Shown piece after piece: positions 45,353 to 53,968 of a stretch of 64,000 bases of DNA. This DNA comes from Belnapia sp. F-4-1 (GTDB lineage: Bacteria > Pseudomonadota > Alphaproteobacteria > Acetobacterales > Acetobacteraceae). Under the pieces are notes generated by a model. The model was given only the letters and a program-made list of their open reading frames with translations. It was not told the DNA's origin and searched no databases. A program made the position numbers and the translations under genes. Location of the stretch: the NCBI RefSeq assembly GCF_000802185.1, contig NZ_KN676113.1:1818819-1882818 (forward strand), read 5' to 3'. How positions within the stretch are numbered: position 1 is the first letter of the stretch; every line of letters starts with the position of its first letter.

Positions 45353-48300
45353 AGGCCAAGCTCCACGTCGTTGCGGCGGGGGTGCCAGAGGCCGCGGCGG
45401 CGGGCATCGCTGAAGCGCAGCGCGATGGCGCGGGCGGCGGCGGGGTTCTCGTGGAGGAGGAAGGCGCGGACGACCGGGTCGCCGAGATAGGCGTCGTGGA
45501 CGAGGTCGAGCAGGGTGCCGGGGACGGCGTCGGTGGTCTCGGCGAAGGCGACGAGGCGGTCCACCGTTTCGGCCAGTTCGGCGGCGCCGCGCGGGCCGTG
45601 GCGCATCTGGCCGGCGATGAAGCGCGGGTCGATGGCGCGGCCCTGGACGAGGCGGGCGAGAGCCGTGGCGAGCGGGCGGGCGCGGGGGCGGGCGGGGTCG
45701 GTGGTGTCGAGGGTGATGAGGGCGGGGCTGGTGCCGAGCAGGGCGGCGGCGGAGGCGAAGCCGCCGATATGCGCGGCGTCGGCGCCACCCTCCAGCAGGT
45801 CGCGGCCGGGGTCGTCGCCGGTATGGACCAGGGCGGCGGCCTCGGCCAGGCGGGTGGCGAAGGCTCCGGGGGCGGGCGTTGCTTCGCCGCCGGGGCCGCC
45901 ATAGGCGTGGGAGGCGGCGGCGAGATAGGCGCGGCCGAGTTCCTCGCGGGCGGTCCAGGCGCCGGAGGCGAGGGCGTCCTCGGGGCCTGCGCCATAGGCG
46001 CCGGGGGCGCTGCCGAAGATGCGGGCGAGCGGTGCCTCGGCGCGGTGGGCGGCGGCCAAGGGGTTCTCGGCCGGGCTTTCGTCACGGGCGGCGACGGCGC
46101 GGGTGGCGGCGTCGATGAGCGCGATCTGGGCGGGGAAGAGGTCGCGGAACAGGCCGGAGACGCGCCAGGTCACGTCGACGCGCGGCCGGCCCATGCTGGC
46201 GGGGGGCAGGACCTCGATGCCGGTGACGCGGCCGGTGGCGGCGTCCCAGCTCGGGCGGCAGCCCATCAGGGCGAGGCCCTGGGCGATCTCCTCGCCGCCG
46301 GTGCGGAGGGTCGCGCTGCCCCAGAGGTCGAGGACCAGGCTGCGGGGCATCTCGCCCTGCTCCTGCTGGTAGAGGCTCAGCACCTCGGCGGCGGCGAGGC
46401 GGCCGAGTTCCATGGCGGTCGGCGTCGGCAGGGTGCGGGGGTCGGCGGCGTGGAGGTTGCGGCCGGTGGGCAGGACATCGGTGCGGCCGCGGGCGGGGGC
46501 GCCGCCGGGGCCGGCCGGGATGTGGCGGCCGTCGAGGGCGGCGAGCAGGGCCGCGCGCTCGGCGGCGGCGCTGGCGGCGCGCTCGGGCGGGTCGGCAGGG
46601 TCGGCGCGGCCGAAGACGTGGAGGCCGTCCTTGATCGCCAGCTCCTTCAGGTCGCAGAGCCAGGCGTCGAGGCGGCGGAGGGCTTCATCGGGCTGGTCGC
46701 CGAGGGGTGGGAGGGCGCCGGGGGCGGCCTCCGCCGCGGCTTGGTGGATGAGGCGAGCGAGGCGGTCGCGGCGGCGGCGGTCGAGGCCGTCGGCGGCGGC
46801 GAATTCGTCGAGCAGGGCCTCGAGCGCGCGGGCGGGGCCGGTGAGGCCGGGGCCGGCGAGGCGGGGCGGCAGGTGGCCGAGGGTGACGGCGGCGATGCGG
46901 CGCTTCGCCTGGGCGGCCTCGCCGGGGTTGGAGACGAGGAAGGGGTAGAGGACGGGGAGCGGGCCGAGCACTGCCTCCGGGAAGCAGTTTTGCGAGAGGG
47001 CGACGGCCTTGCCGGGCAGCCATTCGAGCGTGCCGTGGGCGCCCATGTGGACGAGGGCGTGGATGTCGAGCGCGTGGCGCAGCCAAAGGCCGAAGGCGAG
47101 CAGGGCGTGGCGGGGCGGCAGGGCCGGGTCGTGGTACTCGGCGCGGCGCTCGGCGGTGCGGCCGCGGTCGGGGGCGACGGCGATGGTGACGGCACCGAGG
47201 CGGAGAGCGCGGTGGTGGAAGGCGCCGTCGCGGCAATCGGGATCGGCCTCGGGCGGGCCCCAGGCGGCGTCGATGGCGGCCGTCAGCGCGGGCGGCAGGA
47301 GGGCGCGGTAGGCGGCGAGGGTGAGGCCGGGGACTGTCGCGTCGAGGGCGGCGAGGAGGCTGCGGGCATCGGCGGGGGGCGGGGCGAGGGTGTAGCCGGC
47401 GGTGCGCAGGTTCTCGCAGAGAGCGAGCAGGCTGGCGGGCACGTCGAGGCCGACCGCATAGCCGGTGCGGCCGCCGGCGCCAGGGTAGTCGGGCAGGAGA
47501 AGGGCAAGGCGGCGGTCGGCGGGCGGGGTGCGGCGGAGGCGGATGAGGGCGGCGGCGCGGTCGGCCAGCGCCGCGATGCGGTCGGGCTCGGGGCGGTTGG
47601 CCTGGCGGGGGAAGCTCGGGTCCTCGGCCGGTGCCTTGAAGGCGATGGCGCCGGCGAGGATGCGGCCGTCGAGTTCGGGCAGGACGACATGCATGGCGAG
47701 GTCGGCGGCGCCGAGGCCGCGCGGGCTCGCCTGCCAGGCTGCGCGCGCGGTCGTCGCCATCACCGCTTGCAGCACGGGGACGCCGGGGGTGGGGAGGATC
47801 GGGTCCTCCGCCTCGGCGAAGGCGGTGGTGGTGAGGATGAGGTCGGGCCTGAGGGTGGCGAGGGCGGCGCGGAGCACCTCGCGGGAGGCGGGCTCCTTCA
47901 GGCTGGCGAGGAAAATCGGGGCTGGGGCGAGGCCGCGGGCGGAGAGGGCTTCGGCGAGGGCGGCGATGGGGGCGGCGTCGGCGGCGAGCAGGACGGAGCG
48001 ATAGAAGAGGATCGGCACCACCGGGCGGCCGGGCGGCAGGCTGGCGGCGAGGCGGGTGATGGAGACCGTGCCCTCGGCGGGGAGCCAGCCGGCGGCGCGG
48101 GGCATCGGCTGCGGCGGCGGGGCGGGGAGCGGCGTGCCGGCATGGGAGGCGAGGCGGCGCAGCAGGGCGCGCATGTTGTCCGGCCCGCCCTCGCGGAAAT
48201 AGCCGAGAAGGGCGTCGCATTCGGCGGCGGGCAGGGTGGAGAGGGCGGGGAGGCGCGGGTCGTCGCGGTCCTCGCCGGGGAGGACGGCGAGGGCGATGCG

Positions 48301-48621
48301 GCGGGCGCGGCAGAGTTCCGCCAGTTGCTCGGCGCCGTAGCGCCACCAGTCGAGGCCGCCGAGCAGGCGGAGCAGGATCACCCGCGCGCCGGAGGCGGTG
48401 CGGTCGAGCCAGAGATCGACCGACATCGGGTGGCGCAGCTGGCGGAGCGGGGCGAGGCGGAGGGCGGGGAGGACGGCGCGTTCCGCCTCCCAGGCGGCGG
48501 CGAGGCCGGCGAGGTCGCTGTCGCTGAAGCTCAGCACCGCCATCGGCGCCGGGGGCTGGCGGAGATCGACCGGCTCCGCCAGCTCCTCCAGCCCGGCGGT
48601 GGTGGTGTTGAGGATGTGCAT
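45349..48621 (-). CDS. cobN: aerobic cobaltochelatase large subunit CobN
   Basis: 1,090 residues from the ATG at 48621 (MHILNTTTAGLEELAEPVDL), within the 1,050-1,300 range of the family. CobN/magnesium-chelatase H blocks: PGAGGRTGYAVGLDVPASLL, HALVHMGAHGTLEWLPGKAV (near 530, metal and substrate region), LVLDLWGSATLRTGGEEIAQ and RPRVDVTWRVSGLFRDLFP. It inserts cobalt into hydrogenobyrinate a,c-diamide together with two ATPase subunits (classical CobS and CobT), which are not in this window. Lies 4 bp after cobW and overlaps cobG by ATGA. Confidence 0.96.
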   Translation of the reverse strand: MHILNTTTAGLEELAEPVDLRQPPAPMAVLSFSDSDLAGLAAAWEAERAVLPALRLAPLRQLRHPMSVDLWLDRTASGARVILLRLLGGLDWWRYGAEQLAELCRARRIALAVLPGEDRDDPRLPALSTLPAAECDALLGYFREGGPDNMRALLRRLASHAGTPLPAPPPQPMPRAAGWLPAEGTVSITRLAASLPPGRPVVPILFYRSVLLAADAAPIAALAEALSARGLAPAPIFLASLKEPASREVLRAALATLRPDLILTTTAFAEAEDPILPTPGVPVLQAVMATTARAAWQASPRGLGAADLAMHVVLPELDGRILAGAIAFKAPAEDPSFPRQANRPEPDRIAALADRAAALIRLRRTPPADRRLALLLPDYPGAGGRTGYAVGLDVPASLLALCENLRTAGYTLAPPPADARSLLAALDATVPGLTLAAYRALLPPALTAAIDAAWGPPEADPDCRDGAFHHRALRLGAVTIAVAPDRGRTAERRAEYHDPALPPRHALLAFGLWLRHALDIHALVHMGAHGTLEWLPGKAVALSQNCFPEAVLGPLPVLYPFLVSNPGEAAQAKRRIAAVTLGHLPPRLAGPGLTGPARALEALLDEFAAADGLDRRRRDRLARLIHQAAAEAAPGALPPLGDQPDEALRRLDAWLCDLKELAIKDGLHVFGRADPADPPERAASAAAERAALLAALDGRHIPAGPGGAPARGRTDVLPTGRNLHAADPRTLPTPTAMELGRLAAAEVLSLYQQEQGEMPRSLVLDLWGSATLRTGGEEIAQGLALMGCRPSWDAATGRVTGIEVLPPASMGRPRVDVTWRVSGLFRDLFPAQIALIDAATRAVAARDESPAENPLAAAHRAEAPLARIFGSAPGAYGAGPEDALASGAWTAREELGRAYLAAASHAYGGPGGEATPAPGAFATRLAEAAALVHTGDDPGRDLLEGGADAAHIGGFASAAALLGTSPALITLDTTDPARPRARPLATALARLVQGRAIDPRFIAGQMRHGPRGAAELAETVDRLVAFAETTDAVPGTLLDLVHDAYLGDPVVRAFLLHENPAAARAIALRFSDARRRGLWHPRRNDVELGL

Positions 48622-48625
48622 CGGC

Positions 48626-49654
48626 TCAGCCGGCCAGGGCCTCGGCGGCGGCGGAATGGTCGAAACCCTTAAGCCCGATGACGACGAGGCGGCCCTGACG
48701 CGATTCGGCCTCGCCCCAGGCGCGGTCGAAATGGTGGCTGACGCGGGGGCCGACGGCCTGGACCAGCAGGCGCATCGGCTTGCCGGCGATGGCGGCGAAG
48801 CCCTTGGCGCGCAGCACGTCTGGGCGGGCGCAGACCGTGGCGATGCGGGCGGCGAGGTCGGCGGGGGCGGCGAGTTCGGGCAGGTCGAGGACGATGCTGT
48901 CGAAATCGTCGTGGTCGTGGCCTTCCTCGGCATCGTGCCGGGTCGGACGGTTGGCGATGTCGTCCTCCGTGGCGAGGCCGAGGCCGAGCAGCACCGCCGG
49001 GTCGATGCGGCCGGCGGCGCTCGTCACGATGCCGACGGCGCGGGGGAGGGCGCGCTCCACGGCGGCGCGGGCGCGGGCGAGGCCGGGCTCGTCGAGCAGG
49101 TCGGATTTCGTCACCACGACGAGGTCGGCGCAGGCGAGCTGGTCGTCGAAGACCTCCTCCACCGGGTCGTCATGGTCGAGCGCCTGGTCGGCGGCGCGCT
49201 GGGCGGCGAGCGCGGCGAGGTCGGCGGCGACGCGGCCTTCGGCGAGCGCCGCGCCATCGACCACGGCGACGACGCCATCGACCGTCACCCGGTTGCGGAT
49301 GGCGGGCCAGTGGAAGGCCTGGACCAGCGGCTTCGGCAAGGCGAGACCGCTGGTCTCGATCAGGATGTGGTCGGGCGGCGGGGTGCGGGCGAGCAGCGCG
49401 TCGACGGCGGGGACGAAGTCGTCGGCGACGGTGCAGCAGAGACAGCCATTGGCCAGCTCGACGATGTCGGCCTCGTCGCAGGCGGGGATGCCGCAGCCGC
49501 GCAGGATCTCGGCATCGATGCCGACATCGCCGAACTCGTTGACGATGACGGCGAGGCGGCGACCGCCGGCATTCTCCAGCAGGTGGCGGATCAGCGTCGT
49601 CTTCCCGGCGCCGAGGAAGCCGGTGACGATGGTGCAGGGGATGCGGGCGGTCAT
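48626..49654 (-). CDS. cobW: CobW-family GTPase metallochaperone
   Basis: 342 residues from the ATG at 49654. G3E-family P-loop TGFLGAGKTTLI near the N-terminus, the metal-binding GCLCCTVADDF near residue 70, ETSGLALPKPL near 99 and VTKSDLLDEPGL near 183. An acidic His-rich stretch EEGHDHDDFD lies near 244-253. CobW proteins are thought to deliver cobalt to CobN; position directly upstream of cobN fits. Overlaps the DUF1636 gene by ATGA. Confidence 0.95.
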   Translation of the reverse strand: MTARIPCTIVTGFLGAGKTTLIRHLLENAGGRRLAVIVNEFGDVGIDAEILRGCGIPACDEADIVELANGCLCCTVADDFVPAVDALLARTPPPDHILIETSGLALPKPLVQAFHWPAIRNRVTVDGVVAVVDGAALAEGRVAADLAALAAQRAADQALDHDDPVEEVFDDQLACADLVVVTKSDLLDEPGLARARAAVERALPRAVGIVTSAAGRIDPAVLLGLGLATEDDIANRPTRHDAEEGHDHDDFDSIVLDLPELAAPADLAARIATVCARPDVLRAKGFAAIAGKPMRLLVQAVGPRVSHHFDRAWGEAESRQGRLVVIGLKGFDHSAAAEALAG

Positions 49655-50013
49655 GCCGGGAACTCCAGGGGCGGGATGCGGGCAATGAGGCCGCGCTTCA
49701 GGGGCTCGGGGCGGCCGCGCCAGGGCATCACCTGGCCCTCGGCGGCGGCGAGGAGGCGGGCGCCCTCCTGCAAGGCGGGGGCGGCCTCGGCGGGGTCGAG
49801 GTTGCCGAAGACATAGGTCCAGCCGCCGGGCACGGCGATGGCGGCGGTTGGGCCGCGGGAGCAGTTGCCGAGGCATTCGACGGGGCGCACCGCGAGGTCG
49901 GGGCCGGCCAGGGGTTCAGCTTTGGCGGCGAGGGTGGCGCCGGCGCGGGGGGCGTCCTCGGCGTCGCCGCTGCGGCGGCAGGTGGTGCAGACGAAGACGG
50001 TGACGGGCGGCAT
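49651..50013 (-). CDS. DUF1636 / 2Fe-2S thioredoxin-like ferredoxin-type protein
   Basis: 120 residues from the ATG at 50013. Two cysteine pairs sit in a thioredoxin-like ferredoxin pattern: FVCTTCRRSGD near 7-17 and VECLGNCSRGP near 44-54, followed by GGWTYVFGNLDP. The DUF1636 family recurs next to cobW/cobN and is described as a predicted metal-binding or 2Fe-2S protein. It could supply electrons for cobalt reduction or handle cobalt. It is the first coding gene after the cobalamin riboswitch, so its expression should fall when cobalamin is abundant. Confidence 0.82.
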   Translation of the reverse strand: MPPVTVFVCTTCRRSGDAEDAPRAGATLAAKAEPLAGPDLAVRPVECLGNCSRGPTAAIAVPGGWTYVFGNLDPAEAAPALQEGARLLAAAEGQVMPWRGRPEPLKRGLIARIPPLEFPA

Positions 50014-50032
50014 TGGGCAGGCGTCCCCACCC

Positions 50033-50124
50033 GGCGGGTGCCGGGCATGCGGGGTGCAGCAGCGGGCGCGCCAAGGGGGGCGTGTCCGTTCGCCGGTGCG
50101 GCAGCCGCGCCAGGGCACCCCGCC
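50033..50124 (-). promoter_or_regulatory. possible expression-platform stem of the cobalamin riboswitch
   Basis: On the minus strand, GGCGGGGTGCC (50124-50114) can pair with GGCACCCGCC (50042-50033), ten base pairs with one bulge, between the B12 box and the DUF1636 start at 50013. The downstream arm ends about 19 bases before the ATG. It could control access to the initiation region. No U-tract follows, so a translational rather than transcriptional switch is more likely. This is inference from pairing only. Confidence 0.35.
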
Positions 50125-50145
50125 CGGCACGTCGTCTCGAGCGAA

Positions 50146-50328
50146 GGCAGGTCTCCTGGCTCGCGGGTCGCTGTCCGGCGCCGTCTTCCCGGCCGGGTCC
50201 CGAAGGACTGGCGGCCAGTGACATGGTGGCGCGGACTCGCCGCTCACAGTTGCGGGGGCAGCTACGGCCTGGGCGGGGCCCTTCCGTATTCCCTTTTCAT
50301 CCCGCCTCTCGGCTGGAACCTTCGATCG
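50146..50328 (-). promoter_or_regulatory. cobalamin riboswitch
   Basis: Read on the minus strand, the conserved elements occur in order: AAAGGGAATACGGAAG, then CTGCCCCCGCAACTGT, then GCCACTGG-like pairing (GTCACTGGCCGCC), then GGGAAGACGG and the B12 box GCCAGGAGACCTGCC ending at 50146. This matches the Cobalamin family consensus closely. It precedes DUF1636-cobW-cobN-cobG-cobH-cobI-cobJ and should reduce their expression when adenosylcobalamin is bound. Confidence 0.95.
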
Positions 50329-50334
50329 AAGGGG

Positions 50335-50364
50335 ACTAGGCCCGGGCGGCGGGGCGGCTGTCAA
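50335..50364 (-). promoter_or_regulatory. candidate sigma-70 promoter of the riboswitch transcript
   Basis: On the minus strand a perfect -35 TTGACA (50364-50359) is followed after 18 bases by CCTAGT (50340-50335), a weak -10. Transcription would begin near 50328, just at the 5' edge of the riboswitch. Position is apt, but the -10 match is poor. Confidence 0.45.
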
Positions 50365-50416
50365 CCATCGGCGTCGGTTGTTGTGCGGATGGGCGGGTGC
50401 TGCCACACCGACGGGC

Positions 50417-50947
50417 ATGTCCGATGCCCCCTTCCCGCTGGTGCTGGTGCTCGGCGGCGCGCGCTCCGGCAAGAGCCGGCAGGCCGAGGCGCTGGTCGAG
50501 TCCTGGCCGTCGCCCTGGACCTATGTCGCCACCGCCGAGGCCTTCGATGACGAGATGGCGGCGCGCATCGCCGAGCACCGGGCGCGGCGGCCGGCGGGGG
50601 GGGAGACGCGGGACGCGCCCCACGACCTGCCGGAGGTGCTGGGCGGGGTGCCGGCGGGGCGGCCGGTGCTGGTCGATTGCCTGACGCTCTGGCTCAGCAA
50701 CCTGCTGCTGGCGGAGCGCGACCTGGAGGCGGAGGGGGAGCTTCTGGCGGCGGCGCTGGCGCGGAGGGCCGGGCCGGTGGTGCTGGTCTCGAACGAGGTG
50801 GGCTGGGGCATCGTGCCGGAGACGCCGCTCGGGCGGCGCTTCCGCGATGCGCAGGGGCGGCTGAACCAACGCATGGCGACGCTGGCGGACCGGGTGGTGC
50901 TGGTGGTGGCGGGCATTCCGGTGGCGATCAAGGGAGGTGCAGCGTGA
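50417..50947 (+). CDS. cobU: bifunctional adenosylcobinamide kinase / guanylyltransferase
   Basis: 176 residues from the ATG at 50417. P-loop LVLGGARSGKSRQAEAL near the N-terminus, ATAEAFDDEMAARIAEHRAR near 37-56 with the guanylylated-histidine region, VLVDCLTLWLSNLLL near 82, and VSNEVGWGIVPETPLGRRFR near 122. It phosphorylates adenosylcobinamide and then adds GMP. Also called cobP. First gene of the plus-strand cobU-cobO-cobQ unit, which starts about 90 bp from the riboswitch but reads the other way, so that riboswitch does not control it. Confidence 0.96.
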   Translation: MSDAPFPLVLVLGGARSGKSRQAEALVESWPSPWTYVATAEAFDDEMAARIAEHRARRPAGGETRDAPHDLPEVLGGVPAGRPVLVDCLTLWLSNLLLAERDLEAEGELLAAALARRAGPVVLVSNEVGWGIVPETPLGRRFRDAQGRLNQRMATLADRVVLVVAGIPVAIKGGAA

Positions 50948-51561
50948 GCGGGATCGACCCGGAGGAGGCGGTGCGGCATCGCGCGAAGATGGCGCGGCGG
51001 AAGGCGGTGCAGGATGCCGAGGTGGCGAGCAAGCCGATCGCCGAGAAGGGGCTGCTGATCGTCCATACCGGGCCGGGCAAGGGCAAGTCGACGGCGGCAT
51101 TTGGGCTCGCGCTGCGGATGCTAGGGCGCGGCGGGCGGGTCGGCGTGGTGCAGTTCATCAAAGGCGCCTGGGACAGCGGGGAGCGGGCGGCGCTGGAGAG
51201 CTTCGGCGAGCGCGTCGCCTGGCACAGCATGGGCGAGGGCTTCACCTGGGAGACGCAGGACCTGGCGCGCGACATCGCCGCGGCGGAGCGGGCCTGGGGG
51301 ATGGCGCGGGCGATGCTGGCGGAGCCGGGCTTCGACCTGCTGGTGCTGGATGAGCTGAACATCGCGTTGCGCTACGGCTACCTGCCGCTGGATGGGGTGG
51401 TGGCGGAATTGGTCGGGCGGCGGCCATCGCTGCATGTCGTCGTCACCGGGCGGAATGCGAAGCCGGAGCTGACCGCGGCGGCAGACCTCGTCACCGAGAT
51501 GGGGGCGGTGAAGCACCACTTCGCGGCGGGGGTGAAGGCGCAGCGGGGCATCGAGTTCTAG
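50944..51561 (+). CDS. cobO: cob(I)yrinic acid a,c-diamide adenosyltransferase
   Basis: 205 residues from a GTG at 50944 that overlaps the cobU stop (GTGA). CobA/CobO type: P-loop [19 protein letters not shown] near 40-58, [13 protein letters not shown], and [14 protein letters not shown] near 134. It transfers the adenosyl group from ATP to the cobalt of the corrinoid. Lies 5 bp before cobQ. Confidence 0.96.
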   Translation: MSGIDPEEAVRHRAKMARRKAVQDAEVASKPIAEKGLLIVHTGPGKGKSTAAFGLALRMLGRGGRVGVVQFIKGAWDSGERAALESFGERVAWHSMGEGFTWETQDLARDIAAAERAWGMARAMLAEPGFDLLVLDELNIALRYGYLPLDGVVAELVGRRPSLHVVVTGRNAKPELTAAADLVTEMGAVKHHFAAGVKAQRGIEF

Positions 51562-51566
51562 CCGCG

Positions 51567-53021
51567 ATGCGCGCGATCATGCTGCAGGGCACGGGCTCGG
51601 ATGTCGGCAAGTCGCTGCTCGTCGCTGGGCTGGCGCGGGCGCTGACGGAGCGCGGGATGCGCGTGCGGCCGTTCAAGCCGCAGAACATGTCGAACAATGC
51701 CGCCGTCACGCTCGATGGCGGCGAGATCGGGCGGGCGCAGGCCTTGCAGGCGCGGGCGGCGCGCGTGGCGCCGAGCGTGCATATGAACCCGGTGCTGCTG
51801 AAGCCGCAGAGCCAGGTGGGCGCGCAGATCGTGCTGCAGGGGCGGGTGGCCGGTGCGGCGGGGGCGGCCGAGTATCAGCGGCGGAAGGCGGCGCTGCTGC
51901 CGGCGGTGCTGGAGAGTTTTGCGCGGCTCAGGGGCGAGGCCGACATCGTGCTGGTGGAGGGGGCGGGCAGCGCCTCCGAGGTCAACCTGCGGGCCAATGA
52001 CATCGCCAATATGGGCTTCGCGCGGGCGGCGGATGTGCCGGTCGTGGTCGTCGGGGATATCGACCGGGGTGGGGTGATCGCCAGCCTGGTCGGGACCAAG
52101 GTAGTGATCGATCCGGCGGATGCGGCGATGGTCGTGGGCTTCGTCGTCAATCGATTCCGCGGCGATCCGTCGCTCTTCGCGGATGGCATGGCGCTGATCG
52201 CGGCGCGGACGGGGTGGGCGCCGCTCGGCCTGGTGCCCTTCCTGCCGGAGGCGGCGCGGCTGCCGGCGGAGGATGCGCTGGCGCTCGACCATGCGCTGCC
52301 ACGGCGGCCGGGGGCGCGGTTGCGCATCGCCGTGCCGGTGCTGCCGCATATCGCCAACTTCGACGATCTCGACCCGCTCGTCGGCGAGCCGGCGGTGGAG
52401 GTGGTGCGCGTCCGGCCCGGCGAGGCGCTGCCGGGGGATGCGCAGCTCGTCATCCTGCCGGGGTCGAAGGCCACCATCGCCGACCTGGCGGCGCTGCGGG
52501 CGGCGGGGTTCGACATCGACATCGCGGCGCATCTGCGGCGGGGCGGGCAGGTGCTCGGGCTGTGCGGTGGGTATCAGATGCTGGGGCGGAGCCTGGCCGA
52601 CCCGGCGGGGGTGGAGGGGGCGGCGGGGCGTGTCGCGGGGCTCGGGCTGCTGGAGGTCGAGACGGTGCTCGGGGGCGACAAGCGGCTGGTGCCGGTGGAG
52701 GGGGTGAGTGCGGATGGCGCGGCGCTCGCCGGCTATGAGATGCATCTCGGCAGCACCGAGGGACCGGGGCGGGCACGGCCCTTCGCGCATCTGGCGGATG
52801 GCGCGGCGGAGGGGGCGGTCTCGGCGGATGGGCAGGTGACCGGGACCTATGTGCATGGGCTCTTCACCGCGGAGGCGCAGCGGGCGGCCTGGATGGCGCG
52901 CTTCGCGGCCGGGGCGCCGGCGATTGCCTATGAGGCGGGGGTGGAGGCGGCGCTGGATACGCTGGCGCGGCATCTCGAGGCGCATCTCGACATCGACCGG
53001 CTGCTCAGCCTGGCCCGGTGA
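51567..53021 (+). CDS. cobQ: cobyric acid synthase
   Basis: 484 residues. Amidates side chains b, d, e and g of adenosylcobyrinate a,c-diamide with glutamine and ATP. N-terminal synthetase domain: [33 protein letters not shown]-terminal glutaminase domain: nucleophile cysteine in [15 protein letters not shown] near 331 and the histidine of [10 protein letters not shown] near 430. The last 17 bp overlap the 3' end of cbiB on the other strand. Confidence 0.97.
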   Translation: MRAIMLQGTGSDVGKSLLVAGLARALTERGMRVRPFKPQNMSNNAAVTLDGGEIGRAQALQARAARVAPSVHMNPVLLKPQSQVGAQIVLQGRVAGAAGAAEYQRRKAALLPAVLESFARLRGEADIVLVEGAGSASEVNLRANDIANMGFARAADVPVVVVGDIDRGGVIASLVGTKVVIDPADAAMVVGFVVNRFRGDPSLFADGMALIAARTGWAPLGLVPFLPEAARLPAEDALALDHALPRRPGARLRIAVPVLPHIANFDDLDPLVGEPAVEVVRVRPGEALPGDAQLVILPGSKATIADLAALRAAGFDIDIAAHLRRGGQVLGLCGGYQMLGRSLADPAGVEGAAGRVAGLGLLEVETVLGGDKRLVPVEGVSADGAALAGYEMHLGSTEGPGRARPFAHLADGAAEGAVSADGQVTGTYVHGLFTAEAQRAAWMARFAAGAPAIAYEAGVEAALDTLARHLEAHLDIDRLLSLAR

Positions 53022-53967
53022 GGGCGAGGATGGCGGCGAGGGCGATGAGCAGGGCATCGGCGAGGCGGTAGAGGCGGAGCGCCCGGCGGATATCGGCGGC
53101 GGTGGCGTCGCGACGGCCGTCGCCCATCAGCGCGTCCTCGACCAGGACGCCGCTGTAGCGGCGTGGGCCGGCGAGGGCGAGGCCGAGGGCGCCGGCCATC
53201 GCCGCCTCCGGCCAGCCGGCATTGGGCGAGCGGTGGCGGTGGGCGTCGCGGCGGAGGGCGCGGAGGGCGGCGGCGGGGCTGGCGCCGGGCAGCAGGCAGG
53301 CGGCGAGAACCAGCAGCAGGGCGGAAAGGCGGGAGGCGGGGAGGTTCACCAGGTCGTCGAACCGGGCGGCGGCCCAGCCGAAGGCCTCGTGCCGCGGGGT
53401 GCGGTGGCCGATCATGCTGTCGGCGGTGTTGACCGCCTTGTAGGCGGCGGCGCCGGGCAGGCCGGCGAGGGCGAGCCAGAGGGCCGGGGCGACGATGCCA
53501 TCGGAGAAATTCTCGGCGAGGCTCTCGATGGCGGCGCGGCAGATGCCGGCTTCGTCCAGCGACTCCGGGTCGCGGCCGACGATATGGGAGACGGCGATGC
53601 GGCCGGCGGCCAAGCCTTTCTGCTCCAGGGCGGTGGCGACGCGGGCGACGTGCTCGTGCAGGCTGCGCTGGGCGAGAAGGCTGCTGGCGAGGAGGGCCAC
53701 GGCGAGCCAACCGAGGGGGAGGCGGTGCAGCGCGGCCTCGATCAGCCAGGCGGGGGCAAGGCTGGCAGCGAGCAGGATCAGCAGCGCGGCGAGGCCGGCG
53801 GCGCGGCGGCGGGCGGGGGACCAGGCCTCGCGGTTCAGGCGGCGGTCGAGTGCTGTGATCAGGCGGCCGAGCCAGATGACGGGGTGGCCGATGGACCGCA
53901 GCAGGCGCTCCGGGTATCCGAAGGCGGCCTCGATCAGCAGGGCGCAGGCGGCGGTGGCGAGGGCCAT
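53005..53967 (-). CDS. cbiB: adenosylcobinamide-phosphate synthase
   Basis: 320 residues from the ATG at 53967. Integral membrane enzyme with several hydrophobic segments that attaches (R)-1-amino-2-propanol phosphate to adenosylcobyrate. Family blocks: [21 protein letters not shown] near the N-terminus, [20 protein letters not shown] near 150, [20 protein letters not shown] near 177 and [16 protein letters not shown] near 247. Called cobD in the aerobic naming. Its start abuts the divergent aminotransferase gene within one base and its 3' end overlaps cobQ. Confidence 0.95.
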   Translation of the reverse strand: MALATAACALLIEAAFGYPERLLRSIGHPVIWLGRLITALDRRLNREAWSPARRRAAGLAALLILLAASLAPAWLIEAALHRLPLGWLAVALLASSLLAQRSLHEHVARVATALEQKGLAAGRIAVSHIVGRDPESLDEAGICRAAIESLAENFSDGIVAPALWLALAGLPGAAAYKAVNTADSMIGHRTPRHEAFGWAAARFDDLVNLPASRLSALLLVLAACLLPGASPAAALRALRRDAHRHRSPNAGWPEAAMAGALGLALAGPRRYSGVLVEDALMGDGRRDATAADIRRALRLYRLADALLIALAAILALTGPG

Positions 53968-53968
53968 G

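Noticed and set aside
45382-48672. 1,096-residue plus-strand open frame
   Set aside because: Shadow of cobN: Glu/Gly/Ala-rich low-complexity translation with no domain, produced by GC-rich codon bias.
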